Source of the DNA: Campylobacteraceae bacterium
GTDB lineage: Bacteria > Campylobacterota > Campylobacteria > Campylobacterales > Sulfurovaceae
Assembly: GCA_026985495.1 (NCBI GenBank)
Contig: JALSQJ010000162.1
Location: 1 to 9,695 of the forward strand
Length of the DNA: 9,695 nucleotides
Direction: 5' to 3'
Below, one piece after another: positions 1 to 6,815 of this stretch. The position numbers and the translations under genes are program-made. How positions within the stretch are numbered: the stretch's first letter is position 1; the number at the start of each line of letters is the position of its first letter. The notes under the pieces are model-generated. The model was not told where the DNA came from, did no database searches, and worked only from the letters and a program-made list of their open reading frames with translations.

Positions 1-1
1 T

Positions 2-601
2 TGGGAGTTAGCAGGAGTTTCATTTAAAGGGCATACCGATGCCTTGCGTGAGTTTTTCTTTGCACCTGCGATTATGATGTTAGGCTCACCCAAAATGTAT
101 GTGGCACTCTATACCGAACATATTCCTCTTCATCAAGTAGCAGAGGAGATAAAAGATGTTAAAAAGCTTTCTGAATTTCTGATTGATTTCTATGAAAATA
201 TTAGTGATAGATTACTTAAAAGTGAAAAGATAGGACTACTTGGGCTAAATCCTCATGCAGGAGATGATGGTGTTTTAGGAGATGAAGAGAAGTATATAAG
301 AGAAGCCAGAGCAATAGCACATAAACAGATAGGTAAAGAGGTTTATACAGAACCTTTGGTGCCAGATGTTGCCTTTACCCCAAATAGCCGTAAAAATCAC
401 CACTATTTTGTGGCAATGTATCACGACCAAGGGTTAGCTCCTTTAAAGGCACTCTATTTTGATGAGGGGATAAACATCTCTCTAAACTTACCCATAATTA
501 GAACCTCTGTTGACCATGGAACTGCTTTTGATATTGCTTATAAAAATGTGAAGCTTAATAATCTTAGTTATTTGAATGCCATTGACTATTTTAGGGGTTA
601 A
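2..601 (+). CDS. pdxA: 4-hydroxythreonine-4-phosphate dehydrogenase, C-terminal part (5' end outside window)
   Basis: PdxA oxidises 4-phosphohydroxy-L-threonine with NAD; the product is condensed by PdxJ in the DXP-dependent pyridoxal phosphate pathway. It is a cytoplasmic, metal-dependent dimer. About 199 residues are visible. The frame is open from base 2 ([20 protein letters not shown]), so the TTG at 44 is internal and the true start lies upstream. The three metal-ligand histidines of the family are present: in GHTD (codon 32-34), NPHAG (codon 254-256) and YHDQG (codon 422-424). The C-terminal substrate-binding segment [15 protein letters not shown] is intact. The gene ends normally at TAA. 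It is convergent with the diguanylate cyclase, with 2 bp between the stop codons and no obvious terminator hairpin. Roughly the first 40% of a usual PdxA is missing only because of the window edge. Identification is secure. Confidence 0.95.
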   Translation, partial: WELAGVSFKGHTDALREFFFAPAIMMLGSPKMYVALYTEHIPLHQVAEEIKDVKKLSEFLIDFYENISDRLLKSEKIGLLGLNPHAGDDGVLGDEEKYIREARAIAHKQIGKEVYTEPLVPDVAFTPNSRKNHHYFVAMYHDQGLAPLKALYFDEGINISLNLPIIRTSVDHGTAFDIAYKNVKLNNLSYLNAIDYFRG

Positions 602-603
602 CC

Positions 604-1566
604 CTATTTTGTAACAACTCTATTTCGTCCACTCTCTTTAGCTTCGTATAGAGCTTCATCGACACGTTCAAAAAAGCTCGATTTAGTATCACCTTGATAA
701 AATTCGGTAACACCAAAACTGCATGTTACTTTTTTAACCTCGTTAAATGGATATTTCTCTATCTCTTTTCGTAATCTATCTGCTAAAAAACTACTCTTTT
801 GTAAAGAGGTATCTCGTAATATAATAACAAACTCCTCACCACCCCAACGAGCAAAGACATCACCCTCTCTAAGTAGCCCTCTAATAAGCCCTGCTAACTC
901 CTGTAAAACACTATCTCCTATATTGTGACCATAGTTATCGTTTATCTTTTTAAAGTGGTCAATGTCAAAAAGTATCATAGTTAAGGTTTGATTATATTTT
1001 TTAGAAGCAAAAAAGATATGCATAAACATCTCATTTAACTTAACACGATTATAGATTTGTGTCAATGGGTCAAGTTCAGACTTCTTTAAAATTTTTGACT
1101 TCTCAAGCTCAATATTAGTAATGTCACTAAAGTTCAATATGTACTCACTGCTATTAATCATTTTAGAGATTTTAATGTGAAAATAGTGGTTTAAGTTATC
1201 TTCACTGGAGAGCATTTTTACTTTAACAATATTTTTTTTATTCTTTTTATCAGCAAAAGCCATCTTGACCCAATTAATGCCATAGGTATATTTATCTATG
1301 CACCCATCTTCAGCAATAAAGAGTTCACTAATATCTGCATATCTTGCCAAGAGTGACTTTAATGAGTTGTAGTTAAAAAAATCTAACCCAGCTTGGTTAA
1401 TCATGCTTATAGAGTTCCCCCTATAGAGCAATATAATACTACTTTGAGAGTCAATAAAACTCTGAATAATCTGTTTTGAAGATTTTTTACCAACAAGAAA
1501 AGAGATATAACTAGCAACTAAGCCCATAATAATTAAGGCTATAATTGCATATAGATATATATTCAT
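604..1566 (-). CDS. Membrane-anchored diguanylate cyclase (TM + PAS-like + GGDEF)
   Basis: Predicted to make cyclic di-GMP from two GTP at the inner membrane. The 320-residue protein has one N-terminal membrane helix (about residues 4-25), a PAS-like sensor region (about 38-150, ending LNFSDITNIE, typical of a PAS-to-GGDEF junction) and a complete GGDEF domain (about 160-320). Visible catalytic features are DPLTQIYNR (166-174), FDIDHFKKIND with the metal-binding Asp201, and the active-site GGEEF (242-246). RxxD (REGD, 233-236) lies exactly five residues before GGEEF and matches the product-inhibition I-site. No EAL domain is present. It follows the TPR gene with a 9-bp gap and is probably cotranscribed with it. 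The ATG at 1566 has no clear Shine-Dalgarno sequence, which fits translation coupled to the upstream gene. An active cyclase with feedback inhibition is inferred; the signal sensed is unknown. Confidence 0.93.
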   Translation of the reverse strand: MNIYLYAIIALIIMGLVASYISFLVGKKSSKQIIQSFIDSQSSIILLYRGNSISMINQAGLDFFNYNSLKSLLARYADISELFIAEDGCIDKYTYGINWVKMAFADKKNKKNIVKVKMLSSEDNLNHYFHIKISKMINSSEYILNFSDITNIELEKSKILKKSELDPLTQIYNRVKLNEMFMHIFFASKKYNQTLTMILFDIDHFKKINDNYGHNIGDSVLQELAGLIRGLLREGDVFARWGGEEFVIILRDTSLQKSSFLADRLRKEIEKYPFNEVKKVTCSFGVTEFYQGDTKSSFFERVDEALYEAKESGRNRVVTK

Positions 1567-1575
1567 TGAAAATTT

Positions 1576-2208
1576 TTAAGAGAGCTTCGCTATCATATTT
1601 TTAGCTTCATCTAAACTACTATCTAACGCTAAGGCTTTTTTATAGTACTCTAATGCCTCCTCTTTTTCATCTAAATCATAGAGTGTATTTGCATAATTAA
1701 AGTAGTGAGGAGCATAACTGCTATCAAGTTCAATAGCTCTTAAATGGTGTCTTTTAGCCTCTTCATCTGAACCTAACTTATGTAAAATATTTGCCAAAGA
1801 TACATGTGCCATATCTTCTGACTCATTGAGTTTAAGAAGCTCTTCATAGACCTCTTTAGCATCTTCTAAACGCTCTAACATAAGTAATACATAACCATAT
1901 TTCAAAAGAATATCTTGATTTTCAGGCTCAATAATATTTGCACTAGATAGAGCTTTATCTGCTTCAGTATAATCTTTTTTCTCTATTGCTTCATCTGCCA
2001 TATATAGCAACTGTTCAATTCTTGAAAGTTGTGGTTTTGGTTGTGAAAAAGTTTTGTTAGCCTCTGTAACTCCACCAATTTGTGCATCTTCTTTTTTAGC
2101 TTCAAAGTCAACACCACGCTTAGGGTAAGAACTTGAAAAGAGTTGCTTAAAGAAAAGATAGAAGATAACTGCTGATATTAAAAATAGTAATAGTTGAAAA
2201 CTGCTCAT
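1576..2208 (-). CDS. Membrane-anchored TPR-repeat protein
   Basis: A 210-residue protein with an N-terminal membrane helix (about 4-24, FQLLLFLISAVIFYLFF), a polar linker rich in Lys, Gln and Pro (25-62) and a solenoid of about four tetratricopeptide repeats from residue 65 to 205. The last repeats are the clearest: AHVSLANILHKLGSDEEAKRH and APHYFNYANTLYDLDEKEEA, with the TPR small-residue spacing. TPR proteins act as protein-binding scaffolds; the partner cannot be read from the sequence. With no signal cleavage site seen, the protein is probably tethered to the inner membrane. The ATG at 2208 is preceded by GGAG (2214-2217). The downstream diguanylate cyclase begins 9 bp after its stop, so the two probably form a bicistronic unit. 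A role in localising the cyclase is possible but unproven. Confidence 0.85.
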   Translation of the reverse strand: MSSFQLLLFLISAVIFYLFFKQLFSSSYPKRGVDFEAKKEDAQIGGVTEANKTFSQPKPQLSRIEQLLYMADEAIEKKDYTEADKALSSANIIEPENQDILLKYGYVLLMLERLEDAKEVYEELLKLNESEDMAHVSLANILHKLGSDEEAKRHHLRAIELDSSYAPHYFNYANTLYDLDEKEEALEYYKKALALDSSLDEAKNMIAKLS

Positions 2209-2220
2209 TGTTGCTCCATA

Positions 2221-2226
2221 ATTATA
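2221..2226 (-). promoter_or_regulatory. Putative -10 box of the TPR/diguanylate cyclase unit
   Basis: TATAAT reading leftward, 12 nt before the ATG at 2208. With the usual spacing, transcription would begin near 2214, giving a leader of only about 6 nt and cutting into the GGAG at 2214-2217. Either the message is nearly leaderless or the true promoter lies further upstream in the 2227-2309 gap. No -35 box is visible. Confidence 0.45.
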
Positions 2227-2233
2227 AGAGTTA

Positions 2234-2250
2234 AATAATAGACTATTATT
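2234..2250. repeat. 17-bp perfect AT-rich palindrome upstream of the TPR gene
   Basis: AATAATAG-A-CTATTATT, with 8-bp arms around one central base. It lies 8 bp upstream of the putative -10 box, a plausible operator position. In so AT-rich a background a palindrome of this base composition could be chance. The rest of the 2209-2309 gap holds only short AT palindromes such as TTAAGCTTAA (2279-2288). I see no GC-rich terminator after the 2310-2582 gene. Confidence 0.35.
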
Positions 2251-2309
2251 ACTTAGAGAATCCCATTATTACGATGATTTAAGCTTAATATTTATTAATA
2301 TGAGATTAG

Positions 2310-2582
2310 TTATTTTTTGTTAAGTTGCTCTGCTAATTTAGCTATAGCTTCATCTAACTCTTCTCGTGTCTCATAAAGAAAGCTCTCTTTTGACTCTTCA
2401 TTCATACGAACAAAAATTCCATACCCTACTACTTCAACACTCCCTTTTGACTCAACATCAATCCACTCTAAGCTCATCTCTGTGGTCTCATCTTTATAAC
2501 CTGTCTTTACTACTACAGCAGGGTATAACTGCTTAATCTTATCTAACTCAAATGTTCTATTTTCTATTGTAATTTGCTTCAT
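2310..2582 (-). CDS. Small protein of unknown function (90 aa)
   Basis: I do not recognise a family. The 90-residue acidic cytoplasmic protein begins MKQITIENRTFELD. It has alternating hydrophobic and polar stretches suggesting beta strands (PAVVVKTGY, MSLEWIDVES, VEVVGYGIFVRM) and a C-terminal amphipathic helix (about 70-89, TREELDEAIAKLAEQLNKK). It has no cysteines, signal peptide or membrane helix. The frame stays open upstream to a GTG at 2642, but that start would overlap the divergent yqeY start and translate its promoter region, so the ATG at 2582 is preferred. No Shine-Dalgarno sequence precedes that ATG, while TATAAT ends exactly 6 nt before it, which suggests a leaderless mRNA. The good codon quality and helix-forming C-terminus make a real gene likely; its function is unknown. 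Confidence 0.75.
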   Translation of the reverse strand: MKQITIENRTFELDKIKQLYPAVVVKTGYKDETTEMSLEWIDVESKGSVEVVGYGIFVRMNEESKESFLYETREELDEAIAKLAEQLNKK

Positions 2583-2588
2583 TGTGAG

Positions 2589-2594
2589 ATTATA
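2589..2594 (-). promoter_or_regulatory. Putative -10 box for the 90-aa gene (leaderless arrangement)
   Basis: TATAAT reading leftward, followed by CTCACA and then the ATG at 2582. Standard -10 to +1 spacing places the start of transcription on the A of the ATG. A second leftward TATAAT at 2619-2624 could give a longer leader of about 30 nt, also without a usable Shine-Dalgarno sequence next to the ATG. Confidence 0.5.
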
Positions 2595-2595
2595 G

Positions 2596-2618
2596 TATAA
2601 TCCCCTAAAAATTAGGAG
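2596..2618 (+). promoter_or_regulatory. Promoter -10 and Shine-Dalgarno module of yqeY
   Basis: TATAAT (2596-2601), preceded by TATAG, is followed by CCTAAAAATTAGGAGA (2604-2619). AGGAG (2614-2618) is a strong Shine-Dalgarno sequence 8 nt from the GTG at 2627. The expected start of transcription is near 2608, giving a leader of about 19 nt. No -35 box is visible, as is usual in Campylobacterota. The same module recurs at 9588-9612. Confidence 0.65.
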
Positions 2619-2624
2619 ATTATA
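2596..2624. repeat. 29-bp inverted repeat containing two face-to-face -10 boxes
   Basis: Arms 2596-2608 (TATAATCCCCTAA) and 2612-2624 (TTAGGAGATTATA) match at 12 of 13 positions around AAA. Each outer end of the palindrome is a TATAAT pointing inward, one on each strand. Rightward (yqeY) and leftward (90-aa gene) transcription from these boxes would overlap by a few bases in the centre. Confidence 0.7.
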
Positions 2625-2626
2625 TA

Positions 2627-3070
2627 GTGAATTTAAACGCACAAATAAAATCAGATATTAAAGATGCAATGAGAGCAAAAGATGTTCAAAAGCGTGACAC
2701 ACTTAGAAACATTCAAGTAGCTATTAAAGATATTGAAGTAAACCAAAGAAGAGAGGTAACTGATAGTGATGTTGAAGCAATCTTGATGAAGTATGCTAAA
2801 CAGAGAGAAGATGCAATGTCACAATTTAAAGATGCTGGACGTGAAGATTTAGTAGAGAAGGAGTTAGCTGAACTTGCTATTGTTAAAACCTACCTACCAG
2901 AGCCAATGAGTGATGAAGAGTTAGAGTCTGTTGTAAAAGAGATTGTAGCTTCAACAGGTGCAACCTCTATGAGAGATATGGGTAAAGTAATGGGTGTTGC
3001 AAAAAAAGAGATTGGAAGCCGTGCCGATGGTGGTCGCATTAACCTCTGTGTAAAAAAACTATTGGGTTAA
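2627..3070 (+). CDS. yqeY: YqeY/GatB-like (Asn/Gln amidotransferase-tail) domain protein
   Basis: A 147-residue all-helical cytoplasmic protein of the YqeY family, which is related to the C-terminal tail of GatB, the tRNA-interacting part of the tRNA amidotransferase. Its exact function is not established; it is thought to bind tRNA or assist amidotransferase or translation. Family features visible are an N-terminal helix with KRDTLRNI (22-29), AGREDLVEKE (70-79), the YLP turn (89-91), DMGKVMG (117-123) and the closing ADGGRI (133-138). The length is typical. The start is GTG at 2627, supported by AGGAG 8 nt upstream and by the family-like N-terminus MNLNAQIKSDIKDAMRAKD. The stop at 3068-3070 overlaps the stop of the convergent cysteine-rich gene. 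True gatB lies 4 kb away on the other strand. Confidence 0.93.
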   Translation: MNLNAQIKSDIKDAMRAKDVQKRDTLRNIQVAIKDIEVNQRREVTDSDVEAILMKYAKQREDAMSQFKDAGREDLVEKELAELAIVKTYLPEPMSDEELESVVKEIVASTGATSMRDMGKVMGVAKKEIGSRADGGRINLCVKKLLG

Positions 3071-3264
3071 AGTAAAGGATTATCGGAGCGATTTTTCACT
3101 TTTCGCTCCTCTTCTATTGGTGGAGTATGCTCTTGCGTAAACTCAAACTTACCATAGAGTACACACCCTTTACAACCAGGGTCACACTTATGTTTTAATA
3201 ACCTACACCACTCTTTATGCTCTTTAAATGTAGTCAAATGTTGACACCCCCAACCACTACTCAT
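3067..3264 (-). CDS. Small cysteine-rich protein of unknown function (65 aa)
   Basis: A 65-residue cytoplasmic protein with five cysteines in its first 34 residues (C7, C20, C27, C31, C34), plus H9, H16, H18? not counted, and H25 nearby. The core reads HKCDPGCKGCVLYGKFEF, i.e. C-x12-C-x6-C-x3-C-x2-C overall, a spacing that would suit a zinc site or an iron-sulfur cluster. I cannot name the family; it resembles short conserved hypotheticals of Campylobacterota. The ATG at 3264 has a good AAGGAG 4 nt upstream and overlaps the end of the upstream gene by 8 bp, so it is the last gene of the gatB-gpsA operon and translationally coupled. The C-terminal 25 residues are polar and probably disordered. 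Metal binding is an inference from spacing only. Confidence 0.72.
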   Translation of the reverse strand: MSSGWGCQHLTTFKEHKEWCRLLKHKCDPGCKGCVLYGKFEFTQEHTPPIEEERKVKNRSDNPLL

Positions 3265-3685
3265 AACGCTCCTTTAAATCTTTTAAAAAATCTATTACCC
3301 TTGATTGATAAACTCTATCCTCTTCATCATCTATACACTCTTGAAACAGAAGAAGAGACTCTATATCTATCTTTTTAGCAAAACGTTTAACTGCTTTTGT
3401 CTCTTTCTCTACATCAAAAATAAGATGTTCAAAATCTAAACCATTATTGGTAATTATTTTATCAAAATACTCCTTAACGGTATCAACCAAGATTTCAGAA
3501 CGCTCCTCATCTTGGTTGTAAATATCACATGCTACTTTTTTCAATAGCTCCTCTTCACAAGAGGTAATTTTTTCATTGACTGCTACCACTAAGGTTAAAA
3601 TCTTAGCTCTATACTCTAGCGAACTGTTATGATAGAGTAGAAACTCTCTAAAAAACTTCTTAACCTTTCGCCTCAGATTAACCAT
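3257..3685 (-). CDS. Helical protein of unknown function, possibly TerB-like fold (142 aa)
   Basis: A 142-residue soluble, highly charged, helix-rich protein. After a basic N-terminus (LRRKVKKFFREF) it has a helix-turn-helix segment, YRAKILTLVVAVNEKITSCE (about 25-44). This is followed by long amphipathic helices and ends with LLLFQECIDDEEDRVYQSRV (111-130). The pattern 'alanine/valine helix, short turn with an Asn or Asp, then EEE' resembles the TerB/DUF533 group, but without the usual DG turn, so this is a weak fold suggestion and not an identification. The ATG at 3685 overlaps the end of gpsA by 8 bp and its own end overlaps the cysteine-rich gene by 8 bp, so it belongs to the operon. No signal peptide or membrane segment is present. 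Function unknown. Confidence 0.78.
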   Translation of the reverse strand: MVNLRRKVKKFFREFLLYHNSSLEYRAKILTLVVAVNEKITSCEEELLKKVACDIYNQDEERSEILVDTVKEYFDKIITNNGLDFEHLIFDVEKETKAVKRFAKKIDIESLLLFQECIDDEEDRVYQSRVIDFLKDLKERYE

Positions 3686-4565
3686 TCAGTAAATCCTTCA
3701 CAGACACCATAGGCTCTTTTCCATTTAACATCTTATAGACCTCATCAGCAATAGGTAGATAGATACTCTCTTTTTTTGCTACATTAAAAAGTGCTTTAGT
3801 TGTAGGAATACCCTCTGCTACCTCACCTAACTCTTCTAAAATTCTATCTAAGCTTTTCCCTTTTGCCAAACCTAAACCAACACGATAGTTTCGTGATAGT
3901 TGAGAAGAGGCAGTCAAGAAGAGGTCTCCTGCTCCACCCAAAGATAAAAAGGTCTCTGCTTTTGCACCAAAATGCTCTCCAAAACGGGTCATCTCTACCA
4001 AGCCACGAGAGATTAAAGCTGCTCTTGCATTGTTTCCAAGCTCCAATCCATCACAAACCCCACCTGCAATGGCAATAACATTTTTATATGCTCCTGCTAC
4101 CTCTGCACCAACAACATCATTATGCACATACCCTTTTATAAAAGAGGGAAGAGCATCTACAAAAGTTTGAGCCAACTCCATATTGGTAGATGAAATTTTT
4201 AGAGCTGTAGGTAGTGACTTCTGAACTTCAGTAGCAAATGAAGGACCAGAGATAAACGCTAACCTATTGTCTGATACAAACAGACCATAGACCTCATTTA
4301 GAAATGCACCTGTTGAGGTTTCAATACCTTTAGCAGCTACCAAAAGCTTTTGTCCTCTATCTTCAAAGTTCTCTTCCATCCACCCACGAACAGCCTGTGC
4401 AGGTATTGCCATAATAATATATTCATAGCTCAATGCTTCATCTAGTGTTACAAAATTCTCTATCTCTTTTGGGGTTCGTGAGTATATTACCACTTCATTG
4501 TTTTGGCTATAAGCATGGTAGAGTGCTTGACCCCACTTTCCTGCTCCTATGATTGCTATTTTCAT
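3678..4565 (-). CDS. gpsA: Glycerol-3-phosphate dehydrogenase [NAD(P)+]
   Basis: GpsA reduces dihydroxyacetone phosphate to sn-glycerol 3-phosphate, the backbone for phospholipids; it is cytoplasmic. The 295-residue protein has the N-terminal Rossmann motif IGAGKWG (6-12), a second nucleotide-side segment VAAKGIET (77-83), FISGPSFATEV (105-114), the catalytic lysine in GAYKNVIAIAGG (K161), and the substrate-binding region NNARAALISRGL (178-189) with GGAGDLFLT (210-218) and SRNYRVG (224-230). The length is slightly below the usual 320-340, as in other Campylobacterota. Its ATG overlaps the preceding RCK gene stop as ATGA (4562-4565), implying translational coupling. It sits four genes into the gatB-led operon; its closeness to gatB is also seen in Campylobacter. 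Identification is secure. Confidence 0.97.
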   Translation of the reverse strand: MKIAIIGAGKWGQALYHAYSQNNEVVIYSRTPKEIENFVTLDEALSYEYIIMAIPAQAVRGWMEENFEDRGQKLLVAAKGIETSTGAFLNEVYGLFVSDNRLAFISGPSFATEVQKSLPTALKISSTNMELAQTFVDALPSFIKGYVHNDVVGAEVAGAYKNVIAIAGGVCDGLELGNNARAALISRGLVEMTRFGEHFGAKAETFLSLGGAGDLFLTASSQLSRNYRVGLGLAKGKSLDRILEELGEVAEGIPTTKALFNVAKKESIYLPIADEVYKMLNGKEPMVSVKDLLNG

Positions 4566-5266
4566 TCTTTCTCCTGATTTATATACTCTTCAAATTTCTC
4601 AAGGTCATCATTATAACCTATACAGACAATTGTATCTCCACTATCAAACCTATTTTCAACACCCGAAGTGACAAATAGAAATTTATTACTTAACCGTTGG
4701 TCTATCATTCCTACCATAATAATAGAGTGCTTTTCAAAATCAAACTCATCTACCATAACCTTATCAATAATAGAATTTTGTGGTATTACCATCTCCCTAA
4801 AAGAAAAATCCTCATCAGGTGAGAGAAGTCTCTCTACCAATTTTGTGGTAACGGGTTTATAGAGTATATTGTGTAATCTATTGGCACTCACTTGATAGAT
4901 ATCTATGATATGTTTAGCACCTGCTAGTTTAAGCTTTTGAGTCGTATGAAAGGAGTCCGATAGTGCTATAATAACTGTTTCAGGAAAGAGTGCATGAAGT
5001 GATAGTGTTAAGAATAGATTTAAGTGTTTATCTTCTAAGAGACAGATTAAATAGTCACTCTCTTGCACATCTAAACTCTCTAGTTCATTATCATCAGTTA
5101 TATCTATCTGTTTTATATTAACATAACCATCTGCATAAGCTCTATCACACGCTTCAGATGAAGAGAGTACAAGTGTCAAATAGAGTTGTTCCTTGCTAAG
5201 CTGTTTAGCCACAAATGATGATGATTTACTATAACCAAACATAAAAGCTCTTGCCTTATTCGCCAT
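4562..5266 (-). CDS. RCK/TrkA-like regulatory protein with degenerate nucleotide motif
   Basis: A 234-residue soluble protein with a TrkA-N (RCK-N) Rossmann-like domain (about 5-140) and a TrkA-C-like domain (about 155-228, MVIPQNSIIDKVMVDEF...DTIVCIGY). Such domains gate K+ channels or transporters by binding nucleotides or ions. The downstream half of RCK-N is well kept (VIIALSDSFHTTQKLKLAGAKHIIDIY, about 98-124 in pieces). The glycine loop is not: GxGxxG is replaced by FGYSKSSS (10-17), and the acidic residue at the end of strand 2 is lost (VLSSSEA, 33-39). It begins inside the end of the channel gene (11-bp overlap), so it is almost certainly a partner of that channel. It probably acts as an extra, nucleotide-insensitive RCK layer or binds another ligand; this is inference. 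Confidence 0.87.
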   Translation of the reverse strand: MANKARAFMFGYSKSSSFVAKQLSKEQLYLTLVLSSSEACDRAYADGYVNIKQIDITDDNELESLDVQESDYLICLLEDKHLNLFLTLSLHALFPETVIIALSDSFHTTQKLKLAGAKHIIDIYQVSANRLHNILYKPVTTKLVERLLSPDEDFSFREMVIPQNSIIDKVMVDEFDFEKHSIIMVGMIDQRLSNKFLFVTSGVENRFDSGDTIVCIGYNDDLEKFEEYINQEKE

Positions 5267-6812
5267 ATCTTGCCTCCCTATAACTCTCTTTAAAGTATTT
5301 AATACTTAATTTTCTTCCCATTAATAGAATAATATCTCTCTCTTCTAAATGAATCCCTTTAGGAGGATTAAAGATAAACTCTCCAGTTGCTCCATACTGT
5401 AAACCAATAAAGAGTAGTTTGTACCCTTTAAAGTCAATATCACCTAACCTTTTTCCTGCCAATTTTTGATGACTTATTACTCCTACTTCATCAAGTTGTG
5501 CCACATGTCTCCCTGTTAAAATAGCATAGATAGCATGATACATAACAGGTTGAGTAATGGCAGTCAACAACATCTTATTTGCTACAATATTTGGTTGTAC
5601 AATATGGTCAGCCCCTGCTAATTTACACTTTTTAGCAATTTTATTGTCGGTTGCACGAGTAATAATTTTAATCTTTTTAGAGAGTGATTTAGCATTTAAT
5701 ATAATATAAATATTTGATACATCTTCCCCTGTTAATGCCAAAAGAGTAATATTGGCATATTCAATATTGAACTTAGAGATAACATCATGTCTGCTAGCAT
5801 CTTCATGAATAGCTCGGTAGCCCTCTTTTCGTGCCTCTTCTACCTTTGCTTTATCTTTTTCTATGACAATATAACGACTCTCAAACTCTTCTGCATAGTT
5901 ACGTAAAAACATTCGAGACATCTGACCATAACCACAAATAATTAAAAACTCATCATTCTTATTTATCTCCTCTATAAGTCGGTTCTCTTTTAACTCATCA
6001 AGTTTTTCAGAAAATGAAGAGACAATAACTGAGGTTACAAATGAAATCATGGCAATTCCTGAAATAATTACCAACATAGAGACCACTCTTCCCTCTACAG
6101 TTACAGGTGAGATATCTCCATATCCTACAGTGGAGATGGTTATCAATGCCCAATAGAGAGCATCAAAAATAGAGTTAATACTACTATTTGATTTCTCTTC
6201 AAAGACATAGATAGCTATTCCTGCTGTAACAACAATAAAAAGAAGTAAGAAAAGAAGTGTAAATAGTTCAAATTTTTTAGTTGATAATACCTCTACAAAT
6301 TGATGTATGCTTTTGGTATAACGAAGAAGTTTAAAGACCCTAAAGAGTACAAAAATACGCAACACTCTTAAAGGTCGATAGGCAGGTAAAATAGCCAATA
6401 GGTCAATAATAGCCGATGGAGTTAAAAGATAAGAGAGCTTCTCTTTAAAAATCTTTTTTGTAGGCTCTAATAGAGAAAACTTTTTAACAAGAAATTTTGC
6501 CTCTCCATGCTCTTTAACAACCTCTTGACTCCAAGAGTTATAAACCCACATTCGTAAAATATACTCAATAGTAAAAATAACAGTTACAATATATAGGTCA
6601 AAAAAATCAACCCAATCTGGTACAGGGTGCTTCACCTCATAAACCAAAATAGCCACAGAAGAGATAATAAGAGTTATCATAAAAATATCAAAGTATTTTT
6701 TATATTTATAGTCAGAATTTAAAAGGAAGTTGGTAGCCACCCCTTTGACTCTGTTGTAGAGAGTCGAAGAGTGAAGAAAAAATGCAAATTTTATAATAAG
6801 TTTTTTTATCAT
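5256..6812 (-). CDS. Voltage-sensor-type (6TM) K+ channel with C-terminal RCK domain
   Basis: A 518-residue inner-membrane potassium channel. Membrane helices are S1 (about 39-60), S2 (68-92), S3 (126-144), S4 (146-168), S5 (180-204) and S6 (242-266). S4 carries positive charges every third residue (R146, R149, R152, R158, K161, R164; PLRVLRIFVLFRVFKLLRY), as in eukaryotic-type Kv channels. The selectivity filter TVGYGD is at 228-233. The cytoplasmic part has an RCK-N domain starting FLIICGYGQMSR (289-300), in which the third glycine of GxGxxG is Ser, with an acidic strand-2 end (VIEKD, 316-320), followed by an RCK-C domain (about 430-505). It begins 3 bp after gatB and overlaps the following RCK gene by 11 bp. 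The ATG at 6812 has no strong Shine-Dalgarno sequence, so coupling to gatB is likely. Confidence 0.94.
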   Translation of the reverse strand: MIKKLIIKFAFFLHSSTLYNRVKGVATNFLLNSDYKYKKYFDIFMITLIISSVAILVYEVKHPVPDWVDFFDLYIVTVIFTIEYILRMWVYNSWSQEVVKEHGEAKFLVKKFSLLEPTKKIFKEKLSYLLTPSAIIDLLAILPAYRPLRVLRIFVLFRVFKLLRYTKSIHQFVEVLSTKKFELFTLLFLLLFIVVTAGIAIYVFEEKSNSSINSIFDALYWALITISTVGYGDISPVTVEGRVVSMLVIISGIAMISFVTSVIVSSFSEKLDELKENRLIEEINKNDEFLIICGYGQMSRMFLRNYAEEFESRYIVIEKDKAKVEEARKEGYRAIHEDASRHDVISKFNIEYANITLLALTGEDVSNIYIILNAKSLSKKIKIITRATDNKIAKKCKLAGADHIVQPNIVANKMLLTAITQPVMYHAIYAILTGRHVAQLDEVGVISHQKLAGKRLGDIDFKGYKLLFIGLQYGATGEFIFNPPKGIHLEERDIILLMGRKLSIKYFKESYREARYGE

Positions 6813-6815
6813 TGA

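Noticed and set aside
44..46. TTG at 44 as the start of pdxA
   Set aside because: The frame is open to base 2 and encodes the conserved GHT metal-binding segment upstream of 44.
2205..2219. Four-codon upstream frame (ATG GAG CAA CAA TGA) whose stop overlaps the TPR start
   Set aside because: Its ATG has no ribosome site and would lie at or before the likely start of transcription; GGAG is better read as the Shine-Dalgarno sequence.
2583..2642. GTG at 2642 as the start of the 90-aa gene (giving 110 aa)
   Set aside because: It would extend through the yqeY promoter and start codon and add a non-family-like leader; the ATG at 2582 gives a compact gene and a clean divergent promoter region.
3863..4078. 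Plus-strand frame of 71 codons inside gpsA
   Set aside because: Antisense shadow of a well-conserved enzyme; no ribosome site or recognisable protein.
4668..4862. Plus-strand frame of 64 codons inside the RCK gene
   Set aside because: Antisense shadow of a conserved domain with no start signals.
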